A DNA stretch of 10,198 nt from CAZCFB01 sp964511535 (GCA_964511535.1 CAZEFW010000224.1:1-10198), one strand, 5' to 3'. Shown: positions 1 to 6,313, counted from the first letter of the stretch. Numbers and translations are program-made. Notes: generated from the letters alone by a model not told the origin.

Positions 1-1143
1 GTAGCCCTCGGCCTTGGCGATGATCTCGTTCATGATCTCGTTGGTGCCGCCGCCGATGGCGTACAGGCGCGCGTCGCGGTACAGGCGCTCCACCGTCACC
101 TCGCGCATGTAGCCCGCGCCCCCGTGCAGTTGCACGGCGTGATCCACCACGAACGACGCCGCGGCCGTGGCGGCGTTCTTCGCCTTGGCGGCCAGGCAGT
201 GCTCCTGCTCCCCCCGCGCCGCGCGCATGGTCACCTCGCCCACCAGCGCCAGGGCGGCGGCGATGCGGGTGGACATCTCCGCCAGACGGTGGCGGGTGAC
301 CTGGAAGTCCACCACCCGGCGGCCGAAGGCCTCGCGCTCGCGCGTGTAGGTCACCGACTCGCGCAGGGCCAGCTCTGCGATGGCCACGCTCTGGCAGGCC
401 AGGAACAGCCGCTCGGGCACGAAGTTGGCCAGGATGCCGAGGAAGCCCTGGTTCTCCTGGCCCACCAGGTTGGCCACGGGCACGCGGGCGTCGTCGAAGA
501 ACAGCTCGGCGGTGTCCGACGCGCACCAGCCCATCTTCTTCATCGGCTCGCCGGCGCTGAAGCCCTCGGTGCCGCGCTCGATGACCAGCAGCGAGATGCC
601 CCCGGCCCCCTCGGCGCCGGTGCGCACCGCCGTGGTCACCAGGTCCGCCCGCGCCCCGCTGGTGATGAAGGTCTTGCTGCCGTTGACCACGTAGTGATCA
701 CCGTCCCGCACGGCGCGGGTCTTGATGCCGGCGACGTCGCTGCCCGCCCCCGGCTCGGTGATGGCCAGGGCGGCGATCTTCTCTCCGCGCAGCACCGGCG
801 GCACCAGCCGCTGCTGCTGCTCCGCGGAGCCGAGCTTCAGGATCGGCGGCAGCCCGATGGACATGCTGCCCAGGCCAGCGGCCACGCCCACCTGCTGCCC
901 GGCCAGGATGATCTCGTCAGCGGCGGCCACCACGTGGGTCACGTCCCCGCCCACGCCGCCCAGCTCCTCGGGGTAGCCGATGCCGAGGAAGCCCGCCTCG
1001 GCGGCCTTGACGAACAGCTCCCGCGGGAACAGGCCCGCCTCGTCCCAGGTATGGGCGTGGGGCAGGATCTCGGTCTCGGCGAAGCGCCGCACCTGGCGCC
1101 GCAGGGCGCTGTGCTCCTCGGTCTCGAACAGATATGGGCTCAT
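1..1143 (-). CDS. Acyl-CoA dehydrogenase, isovaleryl/long-chain clade (3' end cut by window edge)
   Basis: A flavoprotein that would oxidise an acyl-CoA thioester to the trans-2-enoyl-CoA and pass electrons to ETF. 381 residues are visible with no stop, so only a few C-terminal codons are likely missing (family length about 385). The FAD/substrate signature AITEPGAGSDVAG is at residues 127-139 and a C-terminal QLHGGAGY motif at 339-345. The position that holds the catalytic Glu in short- and medium-chain enzymes is Gly here (IGGGTNEI, 363-370). Instead a Glu is present in FVPERL (E244), where isovaleryl-CoA and long-chain dehydrogenases carry their base. This places it in that clade by established family knowledge; the exact substrate cannot be told (branched-chain, long-chain or terpenoid acyl-CoA are possible). 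The start is ATG at 1143 because an in-frame TGA lies only 15 nt upstream (1158-1156). No good Shine-Dalgarno sequence is seen. It follows the AI-2E family gene on the same strand with a 68-nt gap. Confidence 0.93.
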   Translation of the reverse strand, partial: MSPYLFETEEHSALRRQVRRFAETEILPHAHTWDEAGLFPRELFVKAAEAGFLGIGYPEELGGVGGDVTHVVAAADEIILAGQQVGVAAGLGSMSIGLPPILKLGSAEQQQRLVPPVLRGEKIAALAITEPGAGSDVAGIKTRAVRDGDHYVVNGSKTFITSGARADLVTTAVRTGAEGAGGISLLVIERGTEGFSAGEPMKKMGWCASDTAELFFDDARVPVANLVGQENQGFLGILANFVPERLFLACQSVAIAELALRESVTYTREREAFGRRVVDFQVTRHRLAEMSTRIAAALALVGEVTMRAARGEQEHCLAAKAKNAATAAASFVVDHAVQLHGGAGYMREVTVERLYRDARLYAIGGGTNEIMNEIIAKAEGY

Positions 1144-1211
1144 GCCAAGACGGTGTCACGGATGCCGGGGGGCTGACAACCTGCGGGTGGGCGGCGCGCG
1201 GCCGCCTGGGA

Positions 1212-2579
1212 TCAGGCTGCCAGCAACCGCTCCAGGCTGCGGCTGAAGTTGTAGTAGGAGGCGAGGATGCGCAGCAGGGCCATGAGCGGCGCGGCCAGGA
1301 ACATGCCGGGCAGGCCCCACAGGTAGCCCCAGAAGATCAGGCCCAGCAGGATCGCCACCGGCTTGACCGCCAGCTTGCTGCCCATCAGCCGCGGCTCGAT
1401 CAGGTTGCCGATGACCATCTGGGTGCTGATCAGCGCCGCGGCCAGCCCGGCCACGTGGGGCCAGGAGCTGAACTGCAGCATCGCCAGCAGCACCGGCGGG
1501 ATGGTGGCGATGATGGATCCCACCGAGGGGATGAAGTTGAGCAGGAAGGTGGTGGTGGCCCAGAAGAGCGGGAAGTCCAGCCCGAAGACCCAGCAGATGA
1601 GGAACACCAGCCCCCCCGTGGCCATGCTCACCACCGCCTTGATGGAGATGTAGGTGCTGATCTTGTCGTTCATCTCCCCCATCAACCCCCTGAAGCGGTC
1701 GCCGGAGAACACGAGGAAGCCGGTGAAGATGACCACCAGGAAGAAGGTCCCGAGCAGGTCCATCACCGACGAGAAGAGCCCGCTCAATGTGGAGGCGATG
1801 GGCAGCTTCTCCAGCTGCTCGGTCAGGCCGATGTCCTCCACCGGCAGCCCCCGCTCCACCGCCTGGCGCTGCATGTCCGCCAGGGTGGTGGTCACCTTGG
1901 CCTGGTAGTGAGGCACCCGGCGCGCGATGTCTCTCCCCGAGACCACGGTGGCCATGACCAGGCCGAAGAGCACTGACAGGATCAGCACCATGGCCAGCAC
2001 CTTGTTGATCCAGCGCCAGCGCCGCAGGGCCAGCCGCGCCGAGACGGCCCCCTCGACCCGGTTGATGATCATGGTCAAAAACAGCGCCACCACCAGGGGC
2101 ACGATGACATCCCGGGTGAAGTACAGGATGGCCCCCAGGGCGAACAGCCCCAGGATGGCGCGGAAGGTGTCGTTGATGGAGAAGACCGAGTTGACGATGC
2201 CGTCCGCCGCGGTGTCCTCCATGCCGAGCTGCTCGGCCACCTCGAGGATCGCCTCGTACTCGCTGTCGCTGATGCGGCCGCGGGACTTGCACAGCTGCGC
2301 CAGGTTGTAGATGGTGCGCCGCTTCTCCGGTGAGGACAGCTCGTCCCGGGCGCGCGCGGCCAGCTCGCGGTAGCGCGCCTCGTCGCACGGGCCCTCCTGC
2401 GCCGCTCGCTCCAGGCGGGGCAGCAGCTCGGGCCGCCCCTGGTCGCGGAAGAAGCGCTTGATCCAGACGCGCTCGCGCCGCTCCAGCTGGAGATCCGCCA
2501 GGGTCAGGCGCAGGAAGGTGTTTACGTGAAAGTCACCCCACCAGTCCTCGGGCGGGGAGGCGCTCGCTTCGCTGGTCAT
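1212..2579 (-). CDS. AI-2E family (PerM/YdiK-like) membrane transporter with N-terminal TerB-like domain
   Basis: A 455-residue inner-membrane protein. From about residue 137 it is a typical AI-2E family permease: hydrophobic segments at roughly 138-155, 157-173, 193-213, 271-292, 311-333, 337-368, 376-392 and 405-440. It has the family's conserved end region NFIPSVGSIIATIPP (348-362) and GNLIEPRLMG (391-400) followed by KPVAILLGL. Members have been linked to autoinducer-2 export, Na+/H+ antiport or unknown substrates, so the substrate is open. Residues 15-120 are extra compared with PerM/YdiK (about 350 residues). They are helical and charged, with two similar halves (LADLQLERRERVWIKRFF at 27-44; LAQLCKSRGRISDSEYEAIL at 93-112) resembling the TerB/DjlA-type acidic helical fold. 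The start ATG at 2579 has AGAGG 7 nt upstream. The TerB-like call rests on pattern only. Confidence 0.88.
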   Translation of the reverse strand: MTSEASASPPEDWWGDFHVNTFLRLTLADLQLERRERVWIKRFFRDQGRPELLPRLERAAQEGPCDEARYRELAARARDELSSPEKRRTIYNLAQLCKSRGRISDSEYEAILEVAEQLGMEDTAADGIVNSVFSINDTFRAILGLFALGAILYFTRDVIVPLVVALFLTMIINRVEGAVSARLALRRWRWINKVLAMVLILSVLFGLVMATVVSGRDIARRVPHYQAKVTTTLADMQRQAVERGLPVEDIGLTEQLEKLPIASTLSGLFSSVMDLLGTFFLVVIFTGFLVFSGDRFRGLMGEMNDKISTYISIKAVVSMATGGLVFLICWVFGLDFPLFWATTTFLLNFIPSVGSIIATIPPVLLAMLQFSSWPHVAGLAAALISTQMVIGNLIEPRLMGSKLAVKPVAILLGLIFWGYLWGLPGMFLAAPLMALLRILASYYNFSRSLERLLAA

Positions 2580-2704
2580 GGCGTTGCCTCTCGCAGGTCA
2601 GGACCAGGGTAAGCCGCCGGGCCAGGCGGGCCAAAAAAGACGGGTAAGCGGGGGGCGCGACGGCGCGAGGGGCCGGCGACGCGGAGGGTTTTTTCAGTTG
2701 GGCG

Positions 2705-2779
2705 CTAGCCGCCCAGGTAGATTACCAGCGCCAGGAGGCTGCTGAAGAGGAAGAACTCTTTGCTGATCAGGTCCTGCAT
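2705..2779 (-). CDS. Candidate 24-residue single-span membrane peptide
   Basis: A short ORF, too small for routine gene calling, reads MQDLISKEFFLFSSLLALVI followed by YLGG and a TAG stop. Residues 9-22 form one hydrophobic stretch after a short charged N-terminus, as in bacterial small membrane proteins. Of the 23 codons after the ATG, 21 end in G or C, matching the codon habit of the neighbouring genes, although the ORF sits in a non-coding gap of more mixed composition. It lies 125 nt upstream of the AI-2E family gene on the same strand. The weak points are the poor ribosome site (GTGAG about 6 nt before the ATG) and the chance of such a short ORF arising at random in GC-rich DNA. I do not recognise a family. 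A regulatory subunit of the downstream permease is only a guess. Confidence 0.42.
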   Translation of the reverse strand: MQDLISKEFFLFSSLLALVIYLGG

Positions 2780-3077
2780 GATTGCTCACGTTCACGTTGA
2801 AGAGGGTGAAGATTCGCTGCCAACCTGTGGTGCCTGCGCCCTGTCAGGCGCCTAACACCGCTCTCGAATCCGCTGCTTTATGTCATACAACTGAGGTGCT
2901 CGCAGCTTTTTGTTCGTTCATTATTTCTGGTACCCGGCATCGTGCCGTTTGACATCCTGTCGCTGATTTGGTCGGATCATGTACCGGATCCCTGCCAGCA
3001 GCGCGTAAAGTCATACGGACGGGTGCAGGTGGAGGAGTCGTTTCGGTCTGTAAACTGTCACACGGAGGAGAGCCCTT
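2780..3077. other. Divergent intergenic region, promoter-bearing
   Basis: This 298-nt gap separates the leftward small ORF and AI-2E family gene from the rightward 111-codon gene, so promoters in both directions are expected. It is more A/T-rich than its surroundings, especially 2870-2935. Visible structure includes a direct repeat CACGTTCACGTT at 2787-2798, a small hairpin GCGCC-6 nt-GGCGC at 2836-2851, and a hairpin CGGC-5 nt-GCCG at 2935-2947. No coding frame with the local codon bias and a ribosome site is visible, and no tRNA. Confidence 0.6.
2949..2977 (+). promoter_or_regulatory. Possible sigma70-type promoter for the 111-codon gene
   Basis: A perfect -35 hexamer TTGACA lies at 2949-2954. 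At the ideal 17-nt spacing the -10 would be TCGGAT (2972-2977), which matches only three of six consensus bases. A better -10-like GATCAT at 2975-2980 has a 20-nt spacer. Transcription from here would give a leader of about 90 nt before the gene at 3078. Confidence 0.25.
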
Positions 3078-3413
3078 ATGATCGGTGCGAAGATGATCGC
3101 CAACGGCGCCATGGGAACCATGAACCGCTCGGTATGGATGGAGGGCAGCATCGCCGGCACCGGCGAGCTGGCGACCAATATCATGCGGCGAGCCATTCGT
3201 GAGCTGATGGACACCATAACGGTGGACATCACCGTGGAAGGGGTCGGCCCCACGCGCATCGTCATCGAAGCCGACTCCACCCCGCTGGAGGTGGGGGCGG
3301 AGTTCGCCAAGCTCCGCATCGGCGGCAACGTCCTCGGGCTCGTCGCCAACGCCATCCGCAGCCACAACCTGTCGGGCGGCAGCGGCGTGCTCGATATCGT
3401 CATCGACCTGTAG
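3078..3413 (+). CDS. Hypothetical protein, 111 residues
   Basis: I do not recognise this family. The gene call is strong: GGAGGAG at 3064-3070 lies 7 nt before the ATG, the third codon positions are mostly G/C, and the frame is closed by TAG. The protein has a Met- and Gly-rich N-terminus (residues 1-30), a probable amphipathic helix ELATNIMRRAIRELMDTI (30-47), then alternating beta-like stretches (TVDITVEG 48-55; TRIVIEAD 59-66), a second helical part (VGAEFAKLRIGGNVLGLVANAI, about 72-93) and a C-terminal strand VLDIVIDL. No signal peptide, clear membrane helix, Cys pair or catalytic motif is visible, so a small cytoplasmic alpha/beta protein is likely. It is followed by the histidine kinase gene on the same strand after 84 nt; co-transcription is possible but a GC hairpin lies between them. 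Confidence 0.8.
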   Translation: MIGAKMIANGAMGTMNRSVWMEGSIAGTGELATNIMRRAIRELMDTITVDITVEGVGPTRIVIEADSTPLEVGAEFAKLRIGGNVLGLVANAIRSHNLSGGSGVLDIVIDL

Positions 3414-3456
3414 CCCCCCCCGGGGGTCCTCTACGCCCGCCGCAAGTTAACCGCCC

Positions 3457-3472
3457 GCGCCGCTGTCGGCGC
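3457..3472 (+). other. GC hairpin between the 111-codon gene and the histidine kinase gene
   Basis: A perfect 6-bp stem, GCGCCG and CGGCGC, encloses the loop CTGT. There is no U-tract after it, so it is not a standard intrinsic terminator. It lies directly before a TATGAT element and could reduce read-through or act as a processing or attenuation structure. Confidence 0.35.
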
Positions 3473-3483
3473 CCGGGCCGGTG

Positions 3484-3489
3484 TATGAT
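3484..3489 (+). promoter_or_regulatory. Possible -10 element just before the histidine kinase start
   Basis: TATGAT matches the sigma70 -10 consensus at five of six bases. A start site 7 nt downstream (about 3496) would fall only 2 nt before the ATG at 3498. No good -35 is seen at 16-18 nt spacing, where the sequence is the GC hairpin at 3457-3472. Confidence 0.25.
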
Positions 3490-3497
3490 CACGGCAG

Positions 3498-5069
3498 ATG
3501 CAGATCAACCTGCACAGCGTCCCCGCGCTCGTCTCCGTGGTGCTCATGGCGACGCTGGCCCTCATGGGCTGGCTCGGTCGCCGCGAGCGGCTGAACACAG
3601 CCCTGGCAATGTTCACCAGCCTGCTCACGCTGGTGAGCCTGTTCGGCTTCCTCGGGCTGGTGCTCGACTCCCCGTCAAACGGCCGGATCTGGTTCCGGCT
3701 GATGATCCTGACCCTGACCCCCACTTACTGGGCCGGGTTCTACTACGTGCTCGTGCTCACCGGGTTCATCGACCGCATGGACGAGCGCGTGCTCGGCCTG
3801 CGCATGCGGCACCTGGCGGTGCTCGCCGTGGTGCTCACCGCCTCGCTGCAGGCGGTGGCGCAGGCGAGCTCGGTGCTGATCCACTTCGACGCCGAGACCC
3901 TCGAGGGCATGGTCTCGGTGCGCGCCCCGTGGCTGCCGCTGGTCATCGCGCCGGTCGCCATCTACCTGCTCGCCTCCTTCCTGGTCATCCTGGGTCGGGC
4001 CTGGCGCGAGTCGGAGCCCGGCACGCCGGAGCGGCGGTTCCTGCTGCTCAACATCATCGGGGTGGTCTCCATCTATTTCGCCGGCGCCGGGGTGGCCAAG
4101 ATCATGGCCTTCTCCGGCCTGGACGGCCGCCCCTTCGTCTTCCTCAGCTACACCCTGGCGTCGGTCATCTTCTACCTGGCCAAGGTGCGCTACCAGAGCG
4201 CCCGAATTCGCCGGCAGCTGGACGAGATCAACGCGCTGAATCGATCCCTGGAGCAGAAGGTGGAGCAGCGCACGCGCCACCTGCGCGAGGCCCAGGCGCG
4301 GCTGGTTCAGGCGGAGAAGATGGCATCCCTCGGGCGGCTCGCGGCGGGCGTGGCCCACGAGGTGAACAACCCGCTCGGTGCGCTGGTGAGCAGCAACCAG
4401 ACCGCGGCCCGCTGGCGGCAACGCCTCGCCGACGCGGTGGATTCGCTGCCGGATGACGGCGAGCCACGGGCGCGCAAGACCATCGCCCGGGCGCTGAGCC
4501 AGCTCGAGCAGGGGGAGGCGGTCATCGAGCAGGGCGCGGCGCGGGTGGCCGAGACCGTGGAGCGGCTGCGCTCGTTCGCCAGGCTGGACCAGGCCGACCT
4601 GCAGGTCATCGACGTGCACGAGTGCATCGAGGACACCCTGGCCATGGAGCCGGCCCTGGCGGAGGACGGCCTGGCGGTGCATCGGGACTTCGCTCCTGAC
4701 CTGCCCCGCATCACCTGCTACCCGGCCCAGGTGAACCAGGTGCTGGTGAACCTGGTGGCCAACGCGGCGGACGCCATGGGCACCCGGGGGGAGCTGTGGG
4801 TGAGCACCGCGCGCCGGGACGGGCAGGTGGAGATCGCCGTGCGCGACAGCGGCTGCGGCATCCCGGAGGCGCAGCTGGAGCAGGTCTTCGATCCCGGGTT
4901 CACAACCAAGAGCCGGGGCGTGGGCACCGGGCTCGGCCTCTCCATCTGCTACCAGCTGGTGCGGGATCACGGCGGGGACATCAGCATCGTCAGCCACCTG
5001 GGGCAGGGCACCACCGTCACCGTGAGCCTGCCGCTACAGGCGCCGGAGCCAGGCGAGCCGGTCAGCTGA
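3498..5069 (+). CDS. Orphan sensor histidine kinase with multi-helix membrane input region
   Basis: A 523-residue two-component sensor kinase. Residues 1-230 hold about seven hydrophobic helices (near 8-26, 34-56, 66-89, 104-125, 145-166, 181-200, 213-230), a 7TM-type sensing region rather than the usual two helices with a periplasmic loop. A coiled coil follows (235-275). The phosphoacceptor is H287 in LAAGVAHEVNNPL. The ATPase domain shows the N box NLVANAADAM (418-427), G1 box DSGCGIP (450-456), F box FDPGFTTK (464-471) and G2 box GVGTGLGLSI (474-483), so all catalytic elements are intact. It should autophosphorylate H287 and pass phosphate to a response regulator, but none is encoded in this window. 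The ATG at 3498 is the first possible start because an in-frame TGA is at 3486-3488. No clear Shine-Dalgarno site precedes it. Its last 8 bp overlap the 3' end of the opposing lipid kinase-like gene. Confidence 0.94.
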   Translation: MQINLHSVPALVSVVLMATLALMGWLGRRERLNTALAMFTSLLTLVSLFGFLGLVLDSPSNGRIWFRLMILTLTPTYWAGFYYVLVLTGFIDRMDERVLGLRMRHLAVLAVVLTASLQAVAQASSVLIHFDAETLEGMVSVRAPWLPLVIAPVAIYLLASFLVILGRAWRESEPGTPERRFLLLNIIGVVSIYFAGAGVAKIMAFSGLDGRPFVFLSYTLASVIFYLAKVRYQSARIRRQLDEINALNRSLEQKVEQRTRHLREAQARLVQAEKMASLGRLAAGVAHEVNNPLGALVSSNQTAARWRQRLADAVDSLPDDGEPRARKTIARALSQLEQGEAVIEQGAARVAETVERLRSFARLDQADLQVIDVHECIEDTLAMEPALAEDGLAVHRDFAPDLPRITCYPAQVNQVLVNLVANAADAMGTRGELWVSTARRDGQVEIAVRDSGCGIPEAQLEQVFDPGFTTKSRGVGTGLGLSICYQLVRDHGGDISIVSHLGQGTTVTVSLPLQAPEPGEPVS

Positions 5070-5754
5070 GCATCAGCGCGAACAGGGCGCCGGTCACCAC
5101 GGGCACGGTCAGGTTGTCGTTGAGCCGGCTGCTGAGCAGCTCCAGCAGGGCCCCGCATGTGGCGCCGGCGAGGGCCATGGCCGCGGTCCAGGCCAATGGC
5201 GCGGCCGGGTAGAACATCACGCGGAAAAGAAACACTGCCATGAAGGCCGCTCCAACGAACGCGATGGAGCCTTCCAGCGTGCGGCCGCCCAGCAGCTGGC
5301 GCTTGCCCAGCCGGGTGCCCACCAGTGCCGCGGCGCTGTCGCCGAAGCCCATCACCAGACAGGCCGCCTCGGCCGCCTGGGGCTGGAACAGTATCAACGT
5401 CAGCAATACCCCCCAGCCAAAGAAGGTGGCGCCGGAGATCCGCTGGGCCTCGCCTGGACGGATGATGGTGGAGACCAGTCCGTGACCCAGGAACTCGCGG
5501 TTTCGCCGGGCGGAGGTGAGCCGTAGCACCTCGATGATCGTGAGGGTCAGGGTCATCAGGCCCACCATGGATACTGCCAGCCACCGGGGAACCCACAGGT
5601 GGTACAGCAGTACGCCCCAGGTCGCGTTGACCAGGTGAAACAGATTGCGCCCGGGGTTGAAGGGGATGTTGTTCGAGCCGGCGACGGCTGGCGCCGTAGG
5701 CGTCGTTGCAGCTCCCTGGCGGTCCTGAATGATGGTCTGTGCCTCGGTTCCCAT
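5062..5754 (-). CDS. DGK1/SEC59/VTE5-type lipid or polyprenol kinase-like membrane protein
   Basis: A 230-residue polytopic membrane protein of the family that includes CTP-dependent diacylglycerol kinase, dolichol kinase and phytol kinase, often annotated loosely as phosphatidate cytidylyltransferase. Visible family landmarks are RNLFH near the start of the membrane region (36-40), MGFGDSAAALVGTRLGK (135-151), GGRTLEGS (156-163) and NDNLTVPVVTG (212-222). Hydrophobic segments lie near 40-58, 59-78, 107-122, 128-145, 163-181, 187-207 and 215-229. The expected reaction is CTP- (or NTP-) dependent phosphorylation of a lipid alcohol in the inner membrane; the substrate cannot be deduced. I chose the ATG at 5754 because GGAGG lies 6 nt upstream. 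The frame stays open to an ATG at 5880, but that extension is poorer in G/C at third positions and lacks a ribosome site. It converges on and overlaps the histidine kinase gene by 8 bp. Confidence 0.83.
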   Translation of the reverse strand: MGTEAQTIIQDRQGAATTPTAPAVAGSNNIPFNPGRNLFHLVNATWGVLLYHLWVPRWLAVSMVGLMTLTLTIIEVLRLTSARRNREFLGHGLVSTIIRPGEAQRISGATFFGWGVLLTLILFQPQAAEAACLVMGFGDSAAALVGTRLGKRQLLGGRTLEGSIAFVGAAFMAVFLFRVMFYPAAPLAWTAAMALAGATCGALLELLSSRLNDNLTVPVVTGALFALMLS

Positions 5755-5895
5755 GGGCGCCCTCCGGTTGTTCAGCCAGACGGCAAGGCTGCAAGGGATA
5801 CGCCACACGCCGTTGCCGGCAACTGTATGGTTCAGGAGCCACTTAAACATTGTCCAAACATTATTAAGACGTACCAACATGATGCAGTGTTGCAG

Positions 5896-5920
5896 GTTGA
5901 GACGCGCATTTTGTCTCAGC
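5896..5920. repeat. Inverted repeat, candidate operator or hairpin
   Basis: TGAGAC (5898-5903) and GTCTCA (5913-5918) are perfect reverse complements separated by 9 nt. In RNA the stem extends by one U-G and one G-C pair to 5896 and 5920. It lies between two divergent genes, where a dimeric regulator site would be expected. No regulator is identifiable. Confidence 0.4.
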
Positions 5921-6045
5921 AGGCGGGAGGTATCAGGCCCTCTTGATGCCGGAGATTTTGCTTAAGTGCTTGATATTACTGTCATGCACAATTTTTGAAT
6001 AATCTTTTCAAGGATTGGCCCAGGTCTTGAATGTAAAGGGGGAGA

Positions 6046-6080
6046 ATTCAGCGAGACCCGAAAGGGCGAAAGAAGTGAAT
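6046..6080 (+). promoter_or_regulatory. Possible structured 5' leader of the 57-codon gene
   Basis: ATTCA (6046-6050) can pair with TGAAT (6076-6080), enclosing CCC-GAAA-GGG (6057-6066), a short stem with a GNRA tetraloop. The element ends 44 nt before the start codon. It does not match a riboswitch class I can name, and the short stems could be chance. Confidence 0.25.
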
Positions 6081-6123
6081 CAGAGATAAACCAACCGCAA
6101 AAACAACAATAAGGAGAATGAAA

Positions 6124-6297
6124 ATGACCAGGAAGCAGAGCGAGTTCAAGAGCAGCATCGGTGTCAAGTGGGTCAAGGGCAGCTCCGGCAACACCTACCT
6201 CTGCCCCGCGGGCAGCCTCACCAGCCCCGAAGAGCCGTCCGAGGAGGAGCTGAAGCGGATCTGCGTGGACGAGTCGTCCAACCCGCAGAACGACTGA
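6124..6297 (+). CDS. Small hypothetical protein, 57 residues
   Basis: A short gene with all expected signals: AAGGAG at 6111-6116, a 7-nt spacer, ATG at 6124, G/C-rich third positions in an otherwise A/T-rich approach, a TGA stop, and a strong intrinsic terminator 16 nt later. An in-frame ATG at 6118 is too close to the ribosome site to be preferred. The protein is hydrophilic and has no signal peptide or membrane helix. It has a basic N-terminus (MTRKQSEFKSSIGVKWVKG), a central NTYLCPAGSL and an acidic Ser/Pro/Glu-rich C-terminal half ending EELKRICVDESSNPQND. The two Cys residues (C27, C46) could form a disulfide or help bind a metal, but no CxxC motif is present. I do not recognise the family. 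It appears to be a single-gene transcription unit, ending before rlmKL. Confidence 0.82.
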   Translation: MTRKQSEFKSSIGVKWVKGSSGNTYLCPAGSLTSPEEPSEEELKRICVDESSNPQND

Positions 6298-6313
6298 GGA
6301 ACCAAAAACAGTG

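Larger units (their letters stand above)
5755..6123. other. Divergent intergenic region with inverted repeat and long leader
   Basis: This 369-nt gap lies between the leftward lipid kinase-like gene and the rightward 57-codon gene. It is the most A/T-rich non-coding stretch in the left 8.6 kb, particularly 5955-6010. It contains the inverted repeat at 5896-5920, an AATAAT element at 5998-6003 (five of six bases of TATAAT, without a convincing -35), and the possible structured leader at 6046-6080. The purine- and CA-rich stretch 6067-6123 just before the start codon looks unstructured, as is common around a well-translated start. No additional gene with local codon bias is seen. Confidence 0.6.

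Noticed and set aside
124..1176. Long plus-strand open frame of 350 codons opposite the acyl-CoA dehydrogenase
   Set aside because: It is antisense to an unmistakable enzyme, and its His/Gly/Arg-rich product is typical of high-GC shadow frames.
1190..1206. GC hairpin GGCGGC-GCGCG-GCCGCC between the AI-2E family and dehydrogenase genes as a terminator
   Set aside because: No T-tract follows on either strand, and GC-rich gaps readily form such stems by chance.
1156..2388. 410-codon minus-strand frame overlapping the AI-2E family gene
   Set aside because: It is an alternate frame of the same strand with low-complexity Gly/Arg/His composition; the family motifs are in the other frame.
2690..2695. 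T-run (TTTTTT) near 2690 and A-run near 2633 as intrinsic terminators
   Set aside because: No inverted repeat of adequate length precedes either run in the right direction.
2858..2875. TCTCGAATCC resembling a tRNA T-loop
   Set aside because: No flanking T-stem pairing, acceptor stem or anticodon arm can be built around it.
3675..4997. 440-codon minus-strand frame opposite the histidine kinase
   Set aside because: The kinase has all H, N, G1, F and G2 boxes intact; the antisense product is His/Gln/Arg-rich shadow sequence.
5755..5880. N-terminal extension of the lipid kinase-like gene to an ATG at 5880
   Set aside because: The extension lacks a ribosome site and local codon bias, while ATG 5754 has GGAGG at ideal spacing.
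6015..6031. Sigma54-like element TTGGCCCAGGTCTTGAA
   Set aside because: The GG and TTG elements are suitably spaced, but the -12 GC dinucleotide is GA, so the match is below what I would accept.
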